From Anaerolineae bacterium (GTDB taxonomy: Bacteria; Chloroflexota; Anaerolineae; Aggregatilineales; UBA2796): a stretch of DNA of 64,000 nucleotides. Made by a program: the position numbers and the translations under genes. Shown here in pieces: positions 36,654 to 46,780 of this stretch. Under the pieces are notes generated by a model. That model had not been told where the DNA came from, made no database searches, and saw nothing but the letters and a program-made list of their open reading frames with translations. Where the stretch lies: NCBI GenBank assembly GCA_019637615.1, contig JAHBVJ010000031.1:40830-104829 (forward strand), read 5' to 3'. Within the stretch, counting starts at the first letter, position 1. The number at the start of each line of letters is the position of its first letter.

Positions 36654-38386
36654 TGGCGCATCTCCTCTTCGGAAAGTTGCGATGCGCAAATCTGCTGGTA
36701 GATGGGGCTGGTTTGCAGGAGGGCGTCGTGCGTGCCCACGCTGACCAGTTCGCCATCGTTGAAGACAAAAATGCGATCTGTATTGCGAATCACGCCTACG
36801 CGCTGCGAGACGATCAGGAGCGTAAGCCGCTGATCCCACCGCTTCAAGGCGCGGCGCAAGCGGGCATCGGTGGCGAAGTCGAGCGCGCTGGTGGCGTCAT
36901 CCAAGATCAGGATGTCCGGCTTGCCGACCAAAGCGCGTGCCAACGTCAGGCGCTGCTTTTGCCCACCGGAAAGATTCGCGCCGCCGCGCTGTACGAAGGT
37001 CTGGTAGCGTTCCGGCATCTGGTCGATGAATTCGGCAGCTTGCGCGGTTTCCGCTGCCGCTTGGATGTCCGCGTCGGTGGCGTGCTGGTTGCCCCAGCGG
37101 ATATTTTCCGCGACGGTGCCGCTGAACAAGAGGGCTTGCTGCGGGACAAAGCCGATGCGACGGCGCAAGGCGTGGACATCTTGACGGTTCACATCGAGGC
37201 CGTTGACGCTGATGGTGCCCGTCGTGGCCTTGTAGAAGCGCGGAATCAGGCTGACAAAGGTCGATTTACCCGACCCTGTGCTGCCGATGATGCCGATGGT
37301 TTCGCCGCGTTGGATTTCCACCGCGATGCCCTGCAAGACGCGCTTGCCCGTCTCGTTGTAGCCGAAGGATACGCCATCAAAGGTGATGATGGGGGCGGTT
37401 GACGCGGGGACGGGGAATTGGTCGGTGGCGGCTTGGCTGCCCGCCGGAACGACGCTCAAGACTTCGTTGATGCGCTCGGCGGAGGCAATGGATTTGTTGA
37501 GCAAGATGATCAGATTGGAAATGACCAGCAGCGCATACAAAATCTGGTTGACGTAGCTGATGAAAGCGACGATTTCGCCTTGCAGCAGTCCGCCTTCGTT
37601 GATGTGCTGCCCACCTTGCCAGAGAATCACGATGATGGCGAGGTAGACGACCAGCGAGGTCAGCGGATTAAAGACCGACGAAACGCGCGCGATCGCCAAG
37701 CCCGTTTGCATCAGTTCATCGTTGGCGGCGGCGAAACGCTCTTTGGCGTCGTCGGTTTTGGCGAAGGCGCGGATGACGCGTACACCGCTGATGTTTTCGC
37801 GCAGGACGCGCCCGATGCGATCCAAGCGCTGCTGATATTGGCGATATAACGGCGCTGTCTTGGTCGTGATCACATAGATGAGGCCAACGAAAATCGGGAT
37901 GGTGGCGATGAGGATCAGCGAGAGACGCAGATCGAGGAACATCGCCATGATGACCGCGCCAACGCAGATCAGGGGCGCGCGCACCAGCAAACGGATCATC
38001 ATCGCCACCCAGACTTGAAGCTGATTGACATCGTTGGTGAGGCGGTTGGTCAACGTCGCGGTGCCGAACTGGTCGATCTGCGCGAAGGAGAAGCCCAGAA
38101 TATGCTGGTAAAGGCCGTTGCGCAAGTCGGTGCCAAAGCCTTGCGAGGCACGCGCCGCGAAATATTGACAGATGTACGCGCTGAGGAACCCGAAGATGGA
38201 GATGACGCCCATCAGCAGCCCCATTTTGAAGACGTAATCTGAGTCGCGCTTGTTGACGCCGTTGTTGATGATGAAGGCCATCAGCGTTGGCAGCAAGAGT
38301 TCTAGCACGGCTTCCAGAAATTTGAAGAAGGGGCCGAGGATGGTTTCTTTCGCGTACTTGCGCAGATAGACTGCTAATTTGAACAT
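36650..38386 (-). CDS. Heterodimeric ABC exporter, subunit with degenerate site
   Basis: 578 residues with the same layout as its partner: six membrane helices, Walker A GSTGSGKST, canonical signature LSGGQ, and Walker B ILILDDATSALD. The catalytic Glu after Walker B is Asp here. Together with the partner's LSQGQ this predicts one consensus and one degenerate ATP site, the asymmetry known from TM287/288, BmrCD and LmrCD. H-loop His is replaced by Gln (VSQRVGVIRN). It is the promoter-proximal gene of the pair. Confidence 0.95.
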   Translation of the reverse strand: MFKLAVYLRKYAKETILGPFFKFLEAVLELLLPTLMAFIINNGVNKRDSDYVFKMGLLMGVISIFGFLSAYICQYFAARASQGFGTDLRNGLYQHILGFSFAQIDQFGTATLTNRLTNDVNQLQVWVAMMIRLLVRAPLICVGAVIMAMFLDLRLSLILIATIPIFVGLIYVITTKTAPLYRQYQQRLDRIGRVLRENISGVRVIRAFAKTDDAKERFAAANDELMQTGLAIARVSSVFNPLTSLVVYLAIIVILWQGGQHINEGGLLQGEIVAFISYVNQILYALLVISNLIILLNKSIASAERINEVLSVVPAGSQAATDQFPVPASTAPIITFDGVSFGYNETGKRVLQGIAVEIQRGETIGIIGSTGSGKSTFVSLIPRFYKATTGTISVNGLDVNRQDVHALRRRIGFVPQQALLFSGTVAENIRWGNQHATDADIQAAAETAQAAEFIDQMPERYQTFVQRGGANLSGGQKQRLTLARALVGKPDILILDDATSALDFATDARLRRALKRWDQRLTLLIVSQRVGVIRNTDRIFVFNDGELVSVGTHDALLQTSPIYQQICASQLSEEEMRQ

Positions 38387-38918
38387 GAATGCCTCACGGT
38401 GACGCCCACGCGCTCACTTCGATCCTCTAGAGGTCTATCGGGCAGCTTACAAAGGCCAGCAAAGAGGAAATTTTCGTACTGAATCAGATGAACAAAGCGT
38501 CAATTTAGGAAGAAATTTCTCAATTCGTATGTATAGCATGAGAGTAGCACGACTCTACCACGACAGCGTCGATCAATCGTGATCGATTCAGTGTTTTAGT
38601 GTTGCACTCGCATGGACTTGACCTGACACGTGGAACATAACGGGGTATTTGACATCCGATGCCTCGGCAGGTGCGCATCTGCCGAAAAGTGTATCAGGCA
38701 TTGGGGTTCACGCCAAATTTCGGTAAGATTGCGACGAGCGTGAGGACATCTCCGGATTGGCACTTTTCAGGGGAATCGAGCGAAAATCGTTCATGCGAAA
38801 ACGCGGATTGAAGCCGTGCCTGTGTTGATCTACAATGCAGTCCTACCCTTTCGGGTGAGGTCGCTGGCGGATAACCGAGTATTGTAAACGTCATTTGTGG
38901 ATGGAATCAGAGTGAGTT
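38387..38918. other. 532-base intergenic region, no gene seen
   Basis: This gap between divergently transcribed genes is AT-richer than its surroundings. I find no coding sequence with support. It has a hairpin CGGCAG/CTGCCG (38665-38684) in its middle. It must hold the promoters of the ABC exporter and of the two-TM protein gene. Confidence 0.5.
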
Positions 38919-39635
38919 ATGGGAATCAAAGACACCGAATCTAATTACCGCATGAACAAAGGCTTCATGGAATCGATGAACGCCAAAGACGCTGGCAAAT
39001 CCGCGCACAGCGAATTCGGTGACCTGAGCAAATTGATCCTCCATATCGGTGATGACCGCCTCGCCAAATTACCCGTAGAAAAGCAAATCATCGGACGGGC
39101 GAACGCGCTGTATCTTGAGCAGCTTTCGCACCGCGAAACAGTCGAGCGGTTGGTGGCAGAAGGCTATGACCGCACGCTGGTGGTGTCGCTGATCCGCAGC
39201 TATGCCTCCAAACGGCATATTCAGGGCAACGTGACCGCGCCGATCATCTTCCTCGCGTTTTGCGCGGCGGCCTTCATCTGGGCGCAGTGGCCTCTAGATT
39301 ATCCCATCGCGGGCAGCGTGGATTACCGCGTGATGCAAATCCGCACGCTGAAAATGCTAGTGTCGGTGGTGACGATGGTGGCGATTCCGGCATTGAGCAT
39401 GGTGGTGCTGTACCATCACTACGACAACATCCCCGCCTTGAGCAACCTGCTCGAACCGATCTTCCAGAAGCGGCGGGCAGGGCAGCCCGACGTGATCACC
39501 GTCGATGAGGCGTTCGCCAACGGCACGCTCACCGAGATGGATTACGAGGCCGCGCTGGTCAAGCTGATGGGGCGGAGGCGCGGAGCCAAACATTTCCGCT
39601 TCATGCGTAATCAGAAGCACTTCGGATTGGACTAA
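38919..39635 (+). CDS. Hypothetical two-TM protein
   Basis: A 238-residue protein. A hydrophilic N-terminal region (about 1-104) is followed by two membrane segments (about 106-124 and 145-165) and a basic cytoplasmic tail. The segment ALYLEQLSHRETVERLVAEGYDRTLVVSLIRSYASKRH looks like an embedded helix-turn-helix or helical bundle. I do not recognise the family. It ends 5 bases before an oxidoreductase gene and is probably cotranscribed with it. Confidence 0.7.
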   Translation: MGIKDTESNYRMNKGFMESMNAKDAGKSAHSEFGDLSKLILHIGDDRLAKLPVEKQIIGRANALYLEQLSHRETVERLVAEGYDRTLVVSLIRSYASKRHIQGNVTAPIIFLAFCAAAFIWAQWPLDYPIAGSVDYRVMQIRTLKMLVSVVTMVAIPALSMVVLYHHYDNIPALSNLLEPIFQKRRAGQPDVITVDEAFANGTLTEMDYEAALVKLMGRRRGAKHFRFMRNQKHFGLD

Positions 39636-39640
39636 CTTTC

Positions 39641-40672
39641 ATGCGTGCCATTTTGCTTGAGCAACATGGATCAGCCGACAATTTACGCTATGTGACCGAC
39701 CATCCCACGCCGGAACCGGGTGCGGGCGAGGTCAGGATTCGGGTTCACGCGGCGGCGCTGAACCGCCTCGATGTTTGGGTGCGCAACGGGTGGCCCGGAA
39801 TCAAGCTGCCGCTGCCGCATATCCCCGGCGCGGACGCTGCGGGCGAGATCGACGCGTTGGGCGCGGGCGTGACGGGCTGGCAGGTCGGGGATCGCGTGTG
39901 CATCGATCCGAGCTTGAGCTGCGGTCAGTGCGAATTTTGCCGGAGCGGGCGCGAAAACCTGTGCAACAGCTTCAAGATCAAGGGCGAGGACACGACGGGC
40001 ACCTACGCCGAGTACATCACGATCTCGGCGCGCAATCTGCTGAAACTGCCCGACCACATCAGCTTTGCGCAGGGAGCCGCCGCGCCGCTGGTCTTCCTGA
40101 CCGCGTGGCACAGCTTGATCACACGCGGGAATTTGCGGGCGGGCGAATCGGTGCTGATCGTGGGGGCGGGCGGCGGCGTCAACAGCGTCAGCATTCAGAT
40201 CGCGAAATTGGCGGGCGCGAAGGTGTATGTGGTCGCCAGCAATGCCCAGAAAGCTGCCCACGCCAAGCAGTTAGGCGCGGATGAGGTGATCGACCGGAGC
40301 GCCGAGGATTGGTCGAAAGCGGTCTTCACACGGACGGGGCGGCGCGGTGTGGATGTGGTAGTCGATAACGTGGGCAAGGACACGCTGTTCGGCAGCATCC
40401 GCTCGGTGTGCAAGGGCGGGCGCATCCTGACGGTGGGCAATACCAGCGGCCCGTTAGCCGAGGTCGATCTGCGCTACATTTTCCGCAAGCACATCAGCAT
40501 CATCGGCAGCACGATGGCTCCGCACAGCGATTTCGTAACGGTGATGCAGCTCATCTTCGAGGGCAAACTGACGCCGATCATCAGTGCGACGTACCCGCTG
40601 GAACAGGCGGCTGAGGCGCAACGGCTGATGGAAGCGGGCGACGTGTTCGGGAAGATTGTGCTGACGGTGTGA
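39641..40672 (+). CDS. Zinc-type alcohol dehydrogenase-like / quinone oxidoreductase family protein
   Basis: 343 residues of the MDR superfamily. The GroES-like domain opens MRAILLEQHGSADNLRY, and structural zinc ligands are Cys94, Cys97, Cys100 and Cys108 (SCGQCEFC plus ENLC). The catalytic-zinc Cys expected near residue 40 is Asn (AAALNRLDVW), so the enzyme is likely zinc-free at its active site and works as an NADPH-dependent quinone or enone reductase. The cofactor motif is VGAGGGVNSVSIQIAK. It follows the two-TM gene by 5 bases and is convergent with the next gene. Confidence 0.88.
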   Translation: MRAILLEQHGSADNLRYVTDHPTPEPGAGEVRIRVHAAALNRLDVWVRNGWPGIKLPLPHIPGADAAGEIDALGAGVTGWQVGDRVCIDPSLSCGQCEFCRSGRENLCNSFKIKGEDTTGTYAEYITISARNLLKLPDHISFAQGAAAPLVFLTAWHSLITRGNLRAGESVLIVGAGGGVNSVSIQIAKLAGAKVYVVASNAQKAAHAKQLGADEVIDRSAEDWSKAVFTRTGRRGVDVVVDNVGKDTLFGSIRSVCKGGRILTVGNTSGPLAEVDLRYIFRKHISIIGSTMAPHSDFVTVMQLIFEGKLTPIISATYPLEQAAEAQRLMEAGDVFGKIVLTV

Positions 40673-40676
40673 AGTC

Positions 40677-41294
40677 CTAAAAGAAATTCTCGATCTTGAG
40701 CAGATTGAGGGCAAGCTCTCGCAACATCGTGTGTCCCGTTTCGAACTGAGTATTTAAGCTGCCTAACACGTCCGTTATTTTGTTGATGGTGTCCTGCGTT
40801 GGAAAACGCTTTGGATTGGGACTACGGATCGCTTGCAGTCTGAAACGATATTTGCCGATGATCATGTTCCAGTGCGCGATGGCATTCTCGCCAACCGAAT
40901 ATCCGTAATCGTTGTCGTTCAATTTATCCCAACGTTGGTCTAGCGTTGGTGTCCATGCTGCAAGATCGCGCAGGGCTTTTTGATTCTCTTCGACCCATTT
41001 CGTCAGCCGTTTGAGCATGTCCAATAATTCCGCGAGATTTTTGCCCGCCCGATGAATCCAATAGGCTTTACGCCCCCACTCCGCTTCATCCTGCTCTTGA
41101 AATGTTGTTAGGTTGACGAAGAAGTGTGAAATGGCGATCTGACCCTCGGTGAGCAAATCGTACAAACCGAGCAAGACGCGTGTAGATTGGCGATCCCAAG
41201 GACCAGATGAATTGGCTAATTCAGTACTGAGGCGAACTAACATATCGCCCAATAGGTTGAGGTATGATGATTCCGTTGCCATAAGCTTTTTCAT
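40677..41294 (-). CDS. Hypothetical all-helical protein
   Basis: A 205-residue soluble protein, almost wholly amphipathic helix (LLGDMLVRLSTELANSS, LYDLLTEGQIAISHFF, LLDMLKRLTKWVEENQKALRDL). It has no signal peptide, membrane segment or catalytic motif. I do not recognise it. The start may be Met at 41294 or the one five codons on. Base composition is AT-richer than its neighbours. Confidence 0.6.
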   Translation of the reverse strand: MKKLMATESSYLNLLGDMLVRLSTELANSSGPWDRQSTRVLLGLYDLLTEGQIAISHFFVNLTTFQEQDEAEWGRKAYWIHRAGKNLAELLDMLKRLTKWVEENQKALRDLAAWTPTLDQRWDKLNDNDYGYSVGENAIAHWNMIIGKYRFRLQAIRSPNPKRFPTQDTINKITDVLGSLNTQFETGHTMLRELALNLLKIENFF

Positions 41295-41330
41295 CCGATT
41301 TCGACGCAGTACGCATAGTATGGAAAAGAT

Positions 41331-42623
41331 TTACGCCAGTTTCGCGTCCATCACGCCCGCACTGGCATCCCACGCGAGCAGGCGCGCGTCGGTGATGTGA
41401 TCGGTCAGAACGCGCGGGGCGATGCAGCGCACACGGATGAAATTGTCGGTGTAGCCGTTGTTGATGAAACCCTCCGCAGTCGAGCCGCTGATGGCCTCCC
41501 ACAAGACTTGCCCCGCCGTATCGACGTAACGCGCGGCGAAACGCCCCTCGTCGCGCTGGCTGATGGCGTGCAAGCTGTCGCTGCGCTGCTTCATGACCGC
41601 CTCACTGACGTGGTTGGGCAGCCGTGCCGCCGCCGTGCCCGGTCGTTGGCTGTAGCGGAAGATGTGCATCCCTGCGAACTGCATGTCCTCGATGAAAGCC
41701 TTGCTGACGGCAAATTCGTCGTCGGTTTCGCCGGGGAAGCCCACGATCACATCGGTGGTGATGGAAAGATCGGGGACGTTGGCGCGGGCCGCTTCCACGA
41801 TGGCGCGGAATTCGTGCTGCGTGGTGCGGCGGATCATCCGCTTAAGGGTAGCGTCGCAGCCGCTTTGCAGGGGCAGATGCAGATGCTTGCCCATGCGCGG
41901 ATCGTCCCACAGCGCGAAGAAGCCATCGGTGATACCCCACGGTTCCAATGAGGACAGCCGCACGCGCGGGATGTCCGTCTCCGCCAAGATGGTCGCCACG
42001 AGCTGACGCAGCCCGCCCGTTTGACCGAGATCGTCACCATAGCTGCCCAAGTGTACGCCCGTCAGCACGGCTTCGCGATAGCCCGCCGCGCTCAACTCTT
42101 GAATCTCCGCGATGATCTCGCGCATATCGCGACTGCGGCCTTCGCCCCGCGCCAGCCGTGTCACGCAGAAACTGCAATGCCGATCACAGCCGTCCTGCAC
42201 TTTGATGAAGGCGCGGGTCTTGCCCAACGCGCCGATCAGAGCTTGACGCGCCAATGGTTCGCGATCATGGAGTTCGGGCACTGCCAGCGGTTCGCCCGTG
42301 ACGATGGATACGAGTGAGGATTTGTCGAAATTGTCGATCACGCTGGTGACACCGGGCATCGTACCGATCTCGTCCGGCGAGAGGTGCGCGTAACAGCCCG
42401 TAACGGCGATCTGCGCGTCGGGGTTGGCGCGGTGTAAACGGTAGATCAATTGGCGGCTGCTGCGGGTGGCTTCCTGCGTGACGGCGCAGGTGTTGACCAC
42501 GAATAACGCGGCCTCTTCGGCGTCGTCCGTGATGCTGTGTCCCTGTGCTGTGAACTGCCGCGCCATGCTGTCGATCTCGCTCTGGTTCAGGCGACAACCG
42601 AGCGTCTTGAGGTGTACTTTCAT
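41331..42623 (-). CDS. mtaB: tRNA t6A37 methylthiotransferase MtaB
   Basis: A 430-residue radical-SAM methylthiotransferase that converts t6A37 of tRNAs to ms2t6A37. The UPF0004 domain has the first cluster cysteines Cys10 (LGCRLNQSE), Cys46 (VNTCAVT) and Cys77 (VTGCYA). The radical-SAM cluster is Cys146, Cys150 and Cys153 (GCDRHCSFC), followed by ARGEGRSRD. A C-terminal TRAM-like region starts after about residue 360. The LGCRLNQSE opening distinguishes MtaB from MiaB and RimO. Length is normal. It is divergent from the PAS-kinase gene. Confidence 0.94.
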   Translation of the reverse strand: MKVHLKTLGCRLNQSEIDSMARQFTAQGHSITDDAEEAALFVVNTCAVTQEATRSSRQLIYRLHRANPDAQIAVTGCYAHLSPDEIGTMPGVTSVIDNFDKSSLVSIVTGEPLAVPELHDREPLARQALIGALGKTRAFIKVQDGCDRHCSFCVTRLARGEGRSRDMREIIAEIQELSAAGYREAVLTGVHLGSYGDDLGQTGGLRQLVATILAETDIPRVRLSSLEPWGITDGFFALWDDPRMGKHLHLPLQSGCDATLKRMIRRTTQHEFRAIVEAARANVPDLSITTDVIVGFPGETDDEFAVSKAFIEDMQFAGMHIFRYSQRPGTAAARLPNHVSEAVMKQRSDSLHAISQRDEGRFAARYVDTAGQVLWEAISGSTAEGFINNGYTDNFIRVRCIAPRVLTDHITDARLLAWDASAGVMDAKLA

Positions 42624-42913
42624 CGTCGTGTATCCAACCCACCGCTTCCCGAATGCCGAGGATCATACAGGATGCGGCAACGAGTGACAATGCCGAATGC
42701 GTCGAGACGATGGCGCAGTACAGAAACAGGCTTGAAACTTGAGACAGTATGGTATTTCATGTTTGCAAGCAGCGTATATCAAAGCCATCACGACACCTCA
42801 CAGGAGCATAAAAATCTTTATGATTTCATTTATCGCAAAAGGGTATTTTGTTATAGTGCCATGAGTAGAGAATGTACTCAGGTTGGCACTCCTTATAACA
42901 ATTACGAGGTAGC

Positions 42914-45900
42914 ATGGAGATCGAAAAAATACCCGCAGCAGGGGTTCTCGGAAGTTTCAATCAGCTTGAATTGCTCGTGCGGGAGGCTCCTTACGCCGTC
43001 GCCGTCTTTGACCGCGAGATGCGTTATTTGCTGGCGAATGCGCGCTGGGTGAGCGATTACGGCTTGACGGGCAAAACGATCATCGGACAGTGTCACTACG
43101 ACGTGCTGCCGGATTTACCCGAAACATGGAAAGCCTATTTGCGACAGGCGCTGGCTGGTGAAACATTGGGCGAGACGCTCACCAACACAGACGCCAATGG
43201 CAATCAACAGCAGACGACGTGGAAGATATTCCCGTGGTTCGAGGCCAACGATCCCACGCCAGCAGGCATCGTGATCATGACGACCAACGTGGTGTACGCG
43301 AACAGCCTCGCCACCGAACGCGAGGCAGAATCGCTGCAACAGGCGCGTGACGCCCGCTATCAGATGGAAACGATCTCCAGCCTGAACTCCGCGCTGTCCA
43401 TCGCTACCAATGAAGAGGAAATCCTCGCGGCCATCGCCGGTTATGCGATGGTGCGCGGCGCGAAGGCGATGCTGCTATCCTACGCGGAAGAAGGCGATGC
43501 GCGCGGCGAGGTCACGACGAATCGTGTCGTGGCGGCGTGGGCTGGTGACGGGCTTGACTTCGCCAACCCAATGCTCAACCGGCGCATGACGCCGCAAGAT
43601 TTCCCCTTCATCAAGCTGCTGTATCATGACCCTAACCGCTTGATGTACATTGAGAACCCCGCGACTGATCCGCAGCTTGACGATCAGGTTCGCGCGCTGA
43701 TCCTGCAACGTGGCATTGCTTCCACCGTGCTGATCCCGTTTTACAGCAAAGCCGCCGGACGCTGGCAAGGCAGCATTACGGTCAGTTGGTTGCAGCCGCA
43801 CACCTTCACCGACGAAGAAAAAGCGATTTTCAACTCCATCGGGCAGACGGCAAGCGCCGTAGTCAGCAGCCGCCGCGCCTATCTGGAAGTGCGCGAACTG
43901 GCGGCTACGCTCGAACAACAAGTCCAGCAGCGCACTGAAGAACTACATCAGAGCCAACGCCTGATGCGCCAAGTGATCGACGGCGTGCCCGCGCTGATCT
44001 TTGCCAAGGATCGCGAGTCGCGGTATACGCTCGCCAACAAAGCGCTGGCGGACGTGCATGGCGTTTCCACCGAAAAATTGGTGGGCATGGGGCTGGATGA
44101 ACTGGGCATCAAGCCGGAAGAAAAAGACGCGTTCCTCGCCGCTGACCGCCGCGTGATCGACTCGCGGCAGGCGGTGTATATCGCGGAAGAACCACTGACG
44201 GGCGCGGACGGCAAAACCCGCTGGATGCAGACGACCAAACTGCCGATCGTCAATGATGATGGCACCTGCACCAACCTGCTCGGTATCGCGGTGGACATCA
44301 CCGACCTGAAGAAGGCCAACCAAGCGATCCGCGAAGCCAACCAGCGCTTCGATCTCGCCATTCAGGGCGCGCAGCTCGGTCTGTGGGAATGGGATCTGGT
44401 GACCAACGACGCCATTTTCTCCGAGCGGTGGGCGAGCATGTTCGGCTACAAAGTCGAGGAGATCGAGCCGACCTTCAACGGCTTTGGTCGCCTAGTGCAT
44501 CCCGACGATATGCCGAAGACGAGCAAGGTCATCAACCAATATTTGACGGGGAAAATCCCCAACTTCGACGTAGAATTCCGCGCGAAGACCAAAGACGGCG
44601 AGTGGAAATGGGCGCTGTCGTCCGGTAAGGTGATGAACTTCGACGCGGATGGCAAGCCTACGCGCATGGTCGGCATCCTGCAAGATATTGACGCCCGTAA
44701 ACGGTCTGAACAGGCCATCCAAGCCGCCAATCTGAAATTCGAGGTTGCCATCCAAGGCGCACAGCTTGGGTTGTGGGATTGGAACATCACGACGAATGAG
44801 TTGGTACTGTCCGAGCGCTGGTGCGAGATGCTCGGTTATCGTGTCGATGAGGTCGAAGAGTCGGTGGTGGGCTTCACGTCGCTGCTGCACCCCGATGATC
44901 GCCCGCGGATGCTCACCGCCCAACAGCGCTATATGTCCGGCGAGGCACCGAACTACAACATCGAAGTGCGCATGAAGGCCAAAGATGGCTCGTGGAAGCA
45001 TATTTTCACAGCTGCGAAATTGATGGGCGATGGAACGCCGGAAAACCCGAAGCATTTGATCGGCGTCAATCAGGACATCACGGAACGCAAACAAGCGGAA
45101 CAGGCTATCCACGAAGCCAACGACAAATTCGAAGTCGCCATGCAGGGCGCGGAATTGGGCTTGTGGGAATGGAACCTCGGCACGAATTATATGAGCTTTT
45201 CTGACCGTCTGGTCGCGATGCTCGACTATATGCCGGGAGACATCCAGCCGCATATTGACGGCTTCACAGGCCTGATCCACCCGGATGATTTGCCGCGTAC
45301 GACTAAAATCATGGATCAGTACATTAACGGCGAAATCACGGGCAACAAGCTCCAGTTCCGCATGAGGACGAAAAAAGACGAATGGAAGTGGGTCACATCG
45401 TCTGGCAAGGCACTGGAACGCACTGCTGATGGAAAAGCGATCCGCATGGTCGGCATCTTGGAAGACATCAACGCGCAGAAGGTGTCTGAGCGCGAACGTG
45501 AACGCCTGATCCGCCAACTGCGCGAAGCGTCCCGCTACAAAGACGAGTTCTTCGCGGTGATGAGCCATGAACTGCGCACGCCGCTCAATGCCATGATCGG
45601 GCTGCTCGGTATCGTGCTGATGAAGGGAAAAATCGCCCCCGACGACGCCACCATGATCACGCGTGCCCGCGCCAACAGTGACCGACTGCTCACGCTGATC
45701 AACAACATCCTCGACATTAGCCGTATGGAGGCCGGACGCTTGCAGCTTACGCCGACGGACATCGACCTGCGTAAGATGGTGGATCGGCTGCACGCGACGA
45801 TGGGTGTGCTGGCGGAACAAAAACATGTGGAATTCAACATTCATATTGACGAGAATGTGCCGGAAACACTGCACATCGATGAAGATGCCACGATCAAGGT

Positions 45901-46225
45901 GATCAGCAATTTGCTCGGTAATGCCTTCAAATTCACCGAGAGCGGCAGCGTCAGCTTGACGATCACGCCGCAGGGGAATAATATCGCCGTCGAGGTCAAA
46001 GATACTGGCGCTGGCATCCCCGCGCACATGCATGAGATCATCTTCGAGAGCTTCCGTCAGGTCGACGCGTCTTCAACCCGCGTGCATGGCGGTTCTGGTC
46101 TCGGACTATCGATTGTGCGCAATTTGTGCCAAGCGATGGGTGGCTCGATCCGTCTTGAAAGTGAACCGGGTAAGGGCAGCACCTTTACCGCCATCCTGCC
46201 AATGAGATTGGAGAAAGTCAGTTAA
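42914..46225 (+). CDS. Multi-PAS/GAF sensor histidine kinase
   Basis: 1103 residues, no membrane segment, so a cytosolic sensor. Order of domains: PAS (about 15-125), GAF (about 155-325), PAS (about 345-465), three closely similar PAS-PAC units (starting near 476, 605 and 735, each with GLWxWN/D and HPDD motifs), then a HisKA domain with phospho-acceptor His885 in VMSHELRTPLNAMIG. The HATPase domain has N box SNLLGNAFKF, G1 DTGAGIP and G2 GGSGLGLSI. It autophosphorylates and passes phosphate to receivers. Two stand-alone receivers follow on the same strand, the first only 3 bases away. Confidence 0.95.
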   Translation: MEIEKIPAAGVLGSFNQLELLVREAPYAVAVFDREMRYLLANARWVSDYGLTGKTIIGQCHYDVLPDLPETWKAYLRQALAGETLGETLTNTDANGNQQQTTWKIFPWFEANDPTPAGIVIMTTNVVYANSLATEREAESLQQARDARYQMETISSLNSALSIATNEEEILAAIAGYAMVRGAKAMLLSYAEEGDARGEVTTNRVVAAWAGDGLDFANPMLNRRMTPQDFPFIKLLYHDPNRLMYIENPATDPQLDDQVRALILQRGIASTVLIPFYSKAAGRWQGSITVSWLQPHTFTDEEKAIFNSIGQTASAVVSSRRAYLEVRELAATLEQQVQQRTEELHQSQRLMRQVIDGVPALIFAKDRESRYTLANKALADVHGVSTEKLVGMGLDELGIKPEEKDAFLAADRRVIDSRQAVYIAEEPLTGADGKTRWMQTTKLPIVNDDGTCTNLLGIAVDITDLKKANQAIREANQRFDLAIQGAQLGLWEWDLVTNDAIFSERWASMFGYKVEEIEPTFNGFGRLVHPDDMPKTSKVINQYLTGKIPNFDVEFRAKTKDGEWKWALSSGKVMNFDADGKPTRMVGILQDIDARKRSEQAIQAANLKFEVAIQGAQLGLWDWNITTNELVLSERWCEMLGYRVDEVEESVVGFTSLLHPDDRPRMLTAQQRYMSGEAPNYNIEVRMKAKDGSWKHIFTAAKLMGDGTPENPKHLIGVNQDITERKQAEQAIHEANDKFEVAMQGAELGLWEWNLGTNYMSFSDRLVAMLDYMPGDIQPHIDGFTGLIHPDDLPRTTKIMDQYINGEITGNKLQFRMRTKKDEWKWVTSSGKALERTADGKAIRMVGILEDINAQKVSERERERLIRQLREASRYKDEFFAVMSHELRTPLNAMIGLLGIVLMKGKIAPDDATMITRARANSDRLLTLINNILDISRMEAGRLQLTPTDIDLRKMVDRLHATMGVLAEQKHVEFNIHIDENVPETLHIDEDATIKVISNLLGNAFKFTESGSVSLTITPQGNNIAVEVKDTGAGIPAHMHEIIFESFRQVDASSTRVHGGSGLGLSIVRNLCQAMGGSIRLESEPGKGSTFTAILPMRLEKVS

Positions 46226-46228
46226 GCG

Positions 46229-46696
46229 ATGTCTGACAACAACACACCCAAGGGACCCAAAATGACATTCGAGATCTCCCCCACCCTGCTCAAAGGATGG
46301 AAGGTGCTGGTCGTTGATGACGAACCGGATAGTCAGTTCGTGGCGCAAACGCTGCTCGAAATGTGCGGCGCGACGGTGATCACGGCGAACAACGGCAAAT
46401 TAGGCTTCGAAGCCGCCAAGCAGAACCGCCCCAACTTCATCATCTCTGACCTATCGATGCCAGAAATGAGCGGTTGGCAGATGCTGCACGCGCTCAAGAA
46501 GAACTACCCCACGCGGGATGTTCCCGTGATCGCGCTGACGGCACACGCCATGCAGGGCGACCGCACCCGTGCGATGGAAGTGGGCTTCCATAACTATCTG
46601 GTCAAGCCCTTGATGCCAGAAACGTTCATCCACGATCTGCTGATTCTGCTGATCGATGTGCCTGAGCTGGCAAGTCGGCTGCCACAATCCGTCTGA
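46229..46696 (+). CDS. Single-domain response regulator
   Basis: A 155-residue CheY-like receiver. Acidic pocket Asp30-Asp31 (VVDDEPD), phospho-acceptor Asp74 (IISDLSMPEMSG), switch Thr in IALTAHAMQGD, and Lys in LVKPL. An N-terminal extension of about 20 residues precedes the first strand. It starts 3 bases after the kinase gene and is surely cotranscribed. It has no output domain, so it probably acts in a phosphorelay or by protein contact. Confidence 0.94.
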   Translation: MSDNNTPKGPKMTFEISPTLLKGWKVLVVDDEPDSQFVAQTLLEMCGATVITANNGKLGFEAAKQNRPNFIISDLSMPEMSGWQMLHALKKNYPTRDVPVIALTAHAMQGDRTRAMEVGFHNYLVKPLMPETFIHDLLILLIDVPELASRLPQSV

Positions 46697-46780
46697 GGAC
46701 GGTTGTCCAGCACCGCACCGAGGCGAGTCCGGTGATTGACTCGCCTTGGCTTGTTTTATCTATGATTTAGGAGAAACCTG

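Noticed and set aside
36654..36839. N-terminal extension of the second ABC subunit
   Set aside because: It lies within the coding region of the partner subunit; the ATGA overlap at 36650-36653 is the natural start.
44492..46033. Long antisense frame opposite the PAS kinase
   Set aside because: No motifs; its length follows from the codon bias and the repeated PAS units on the other strand.
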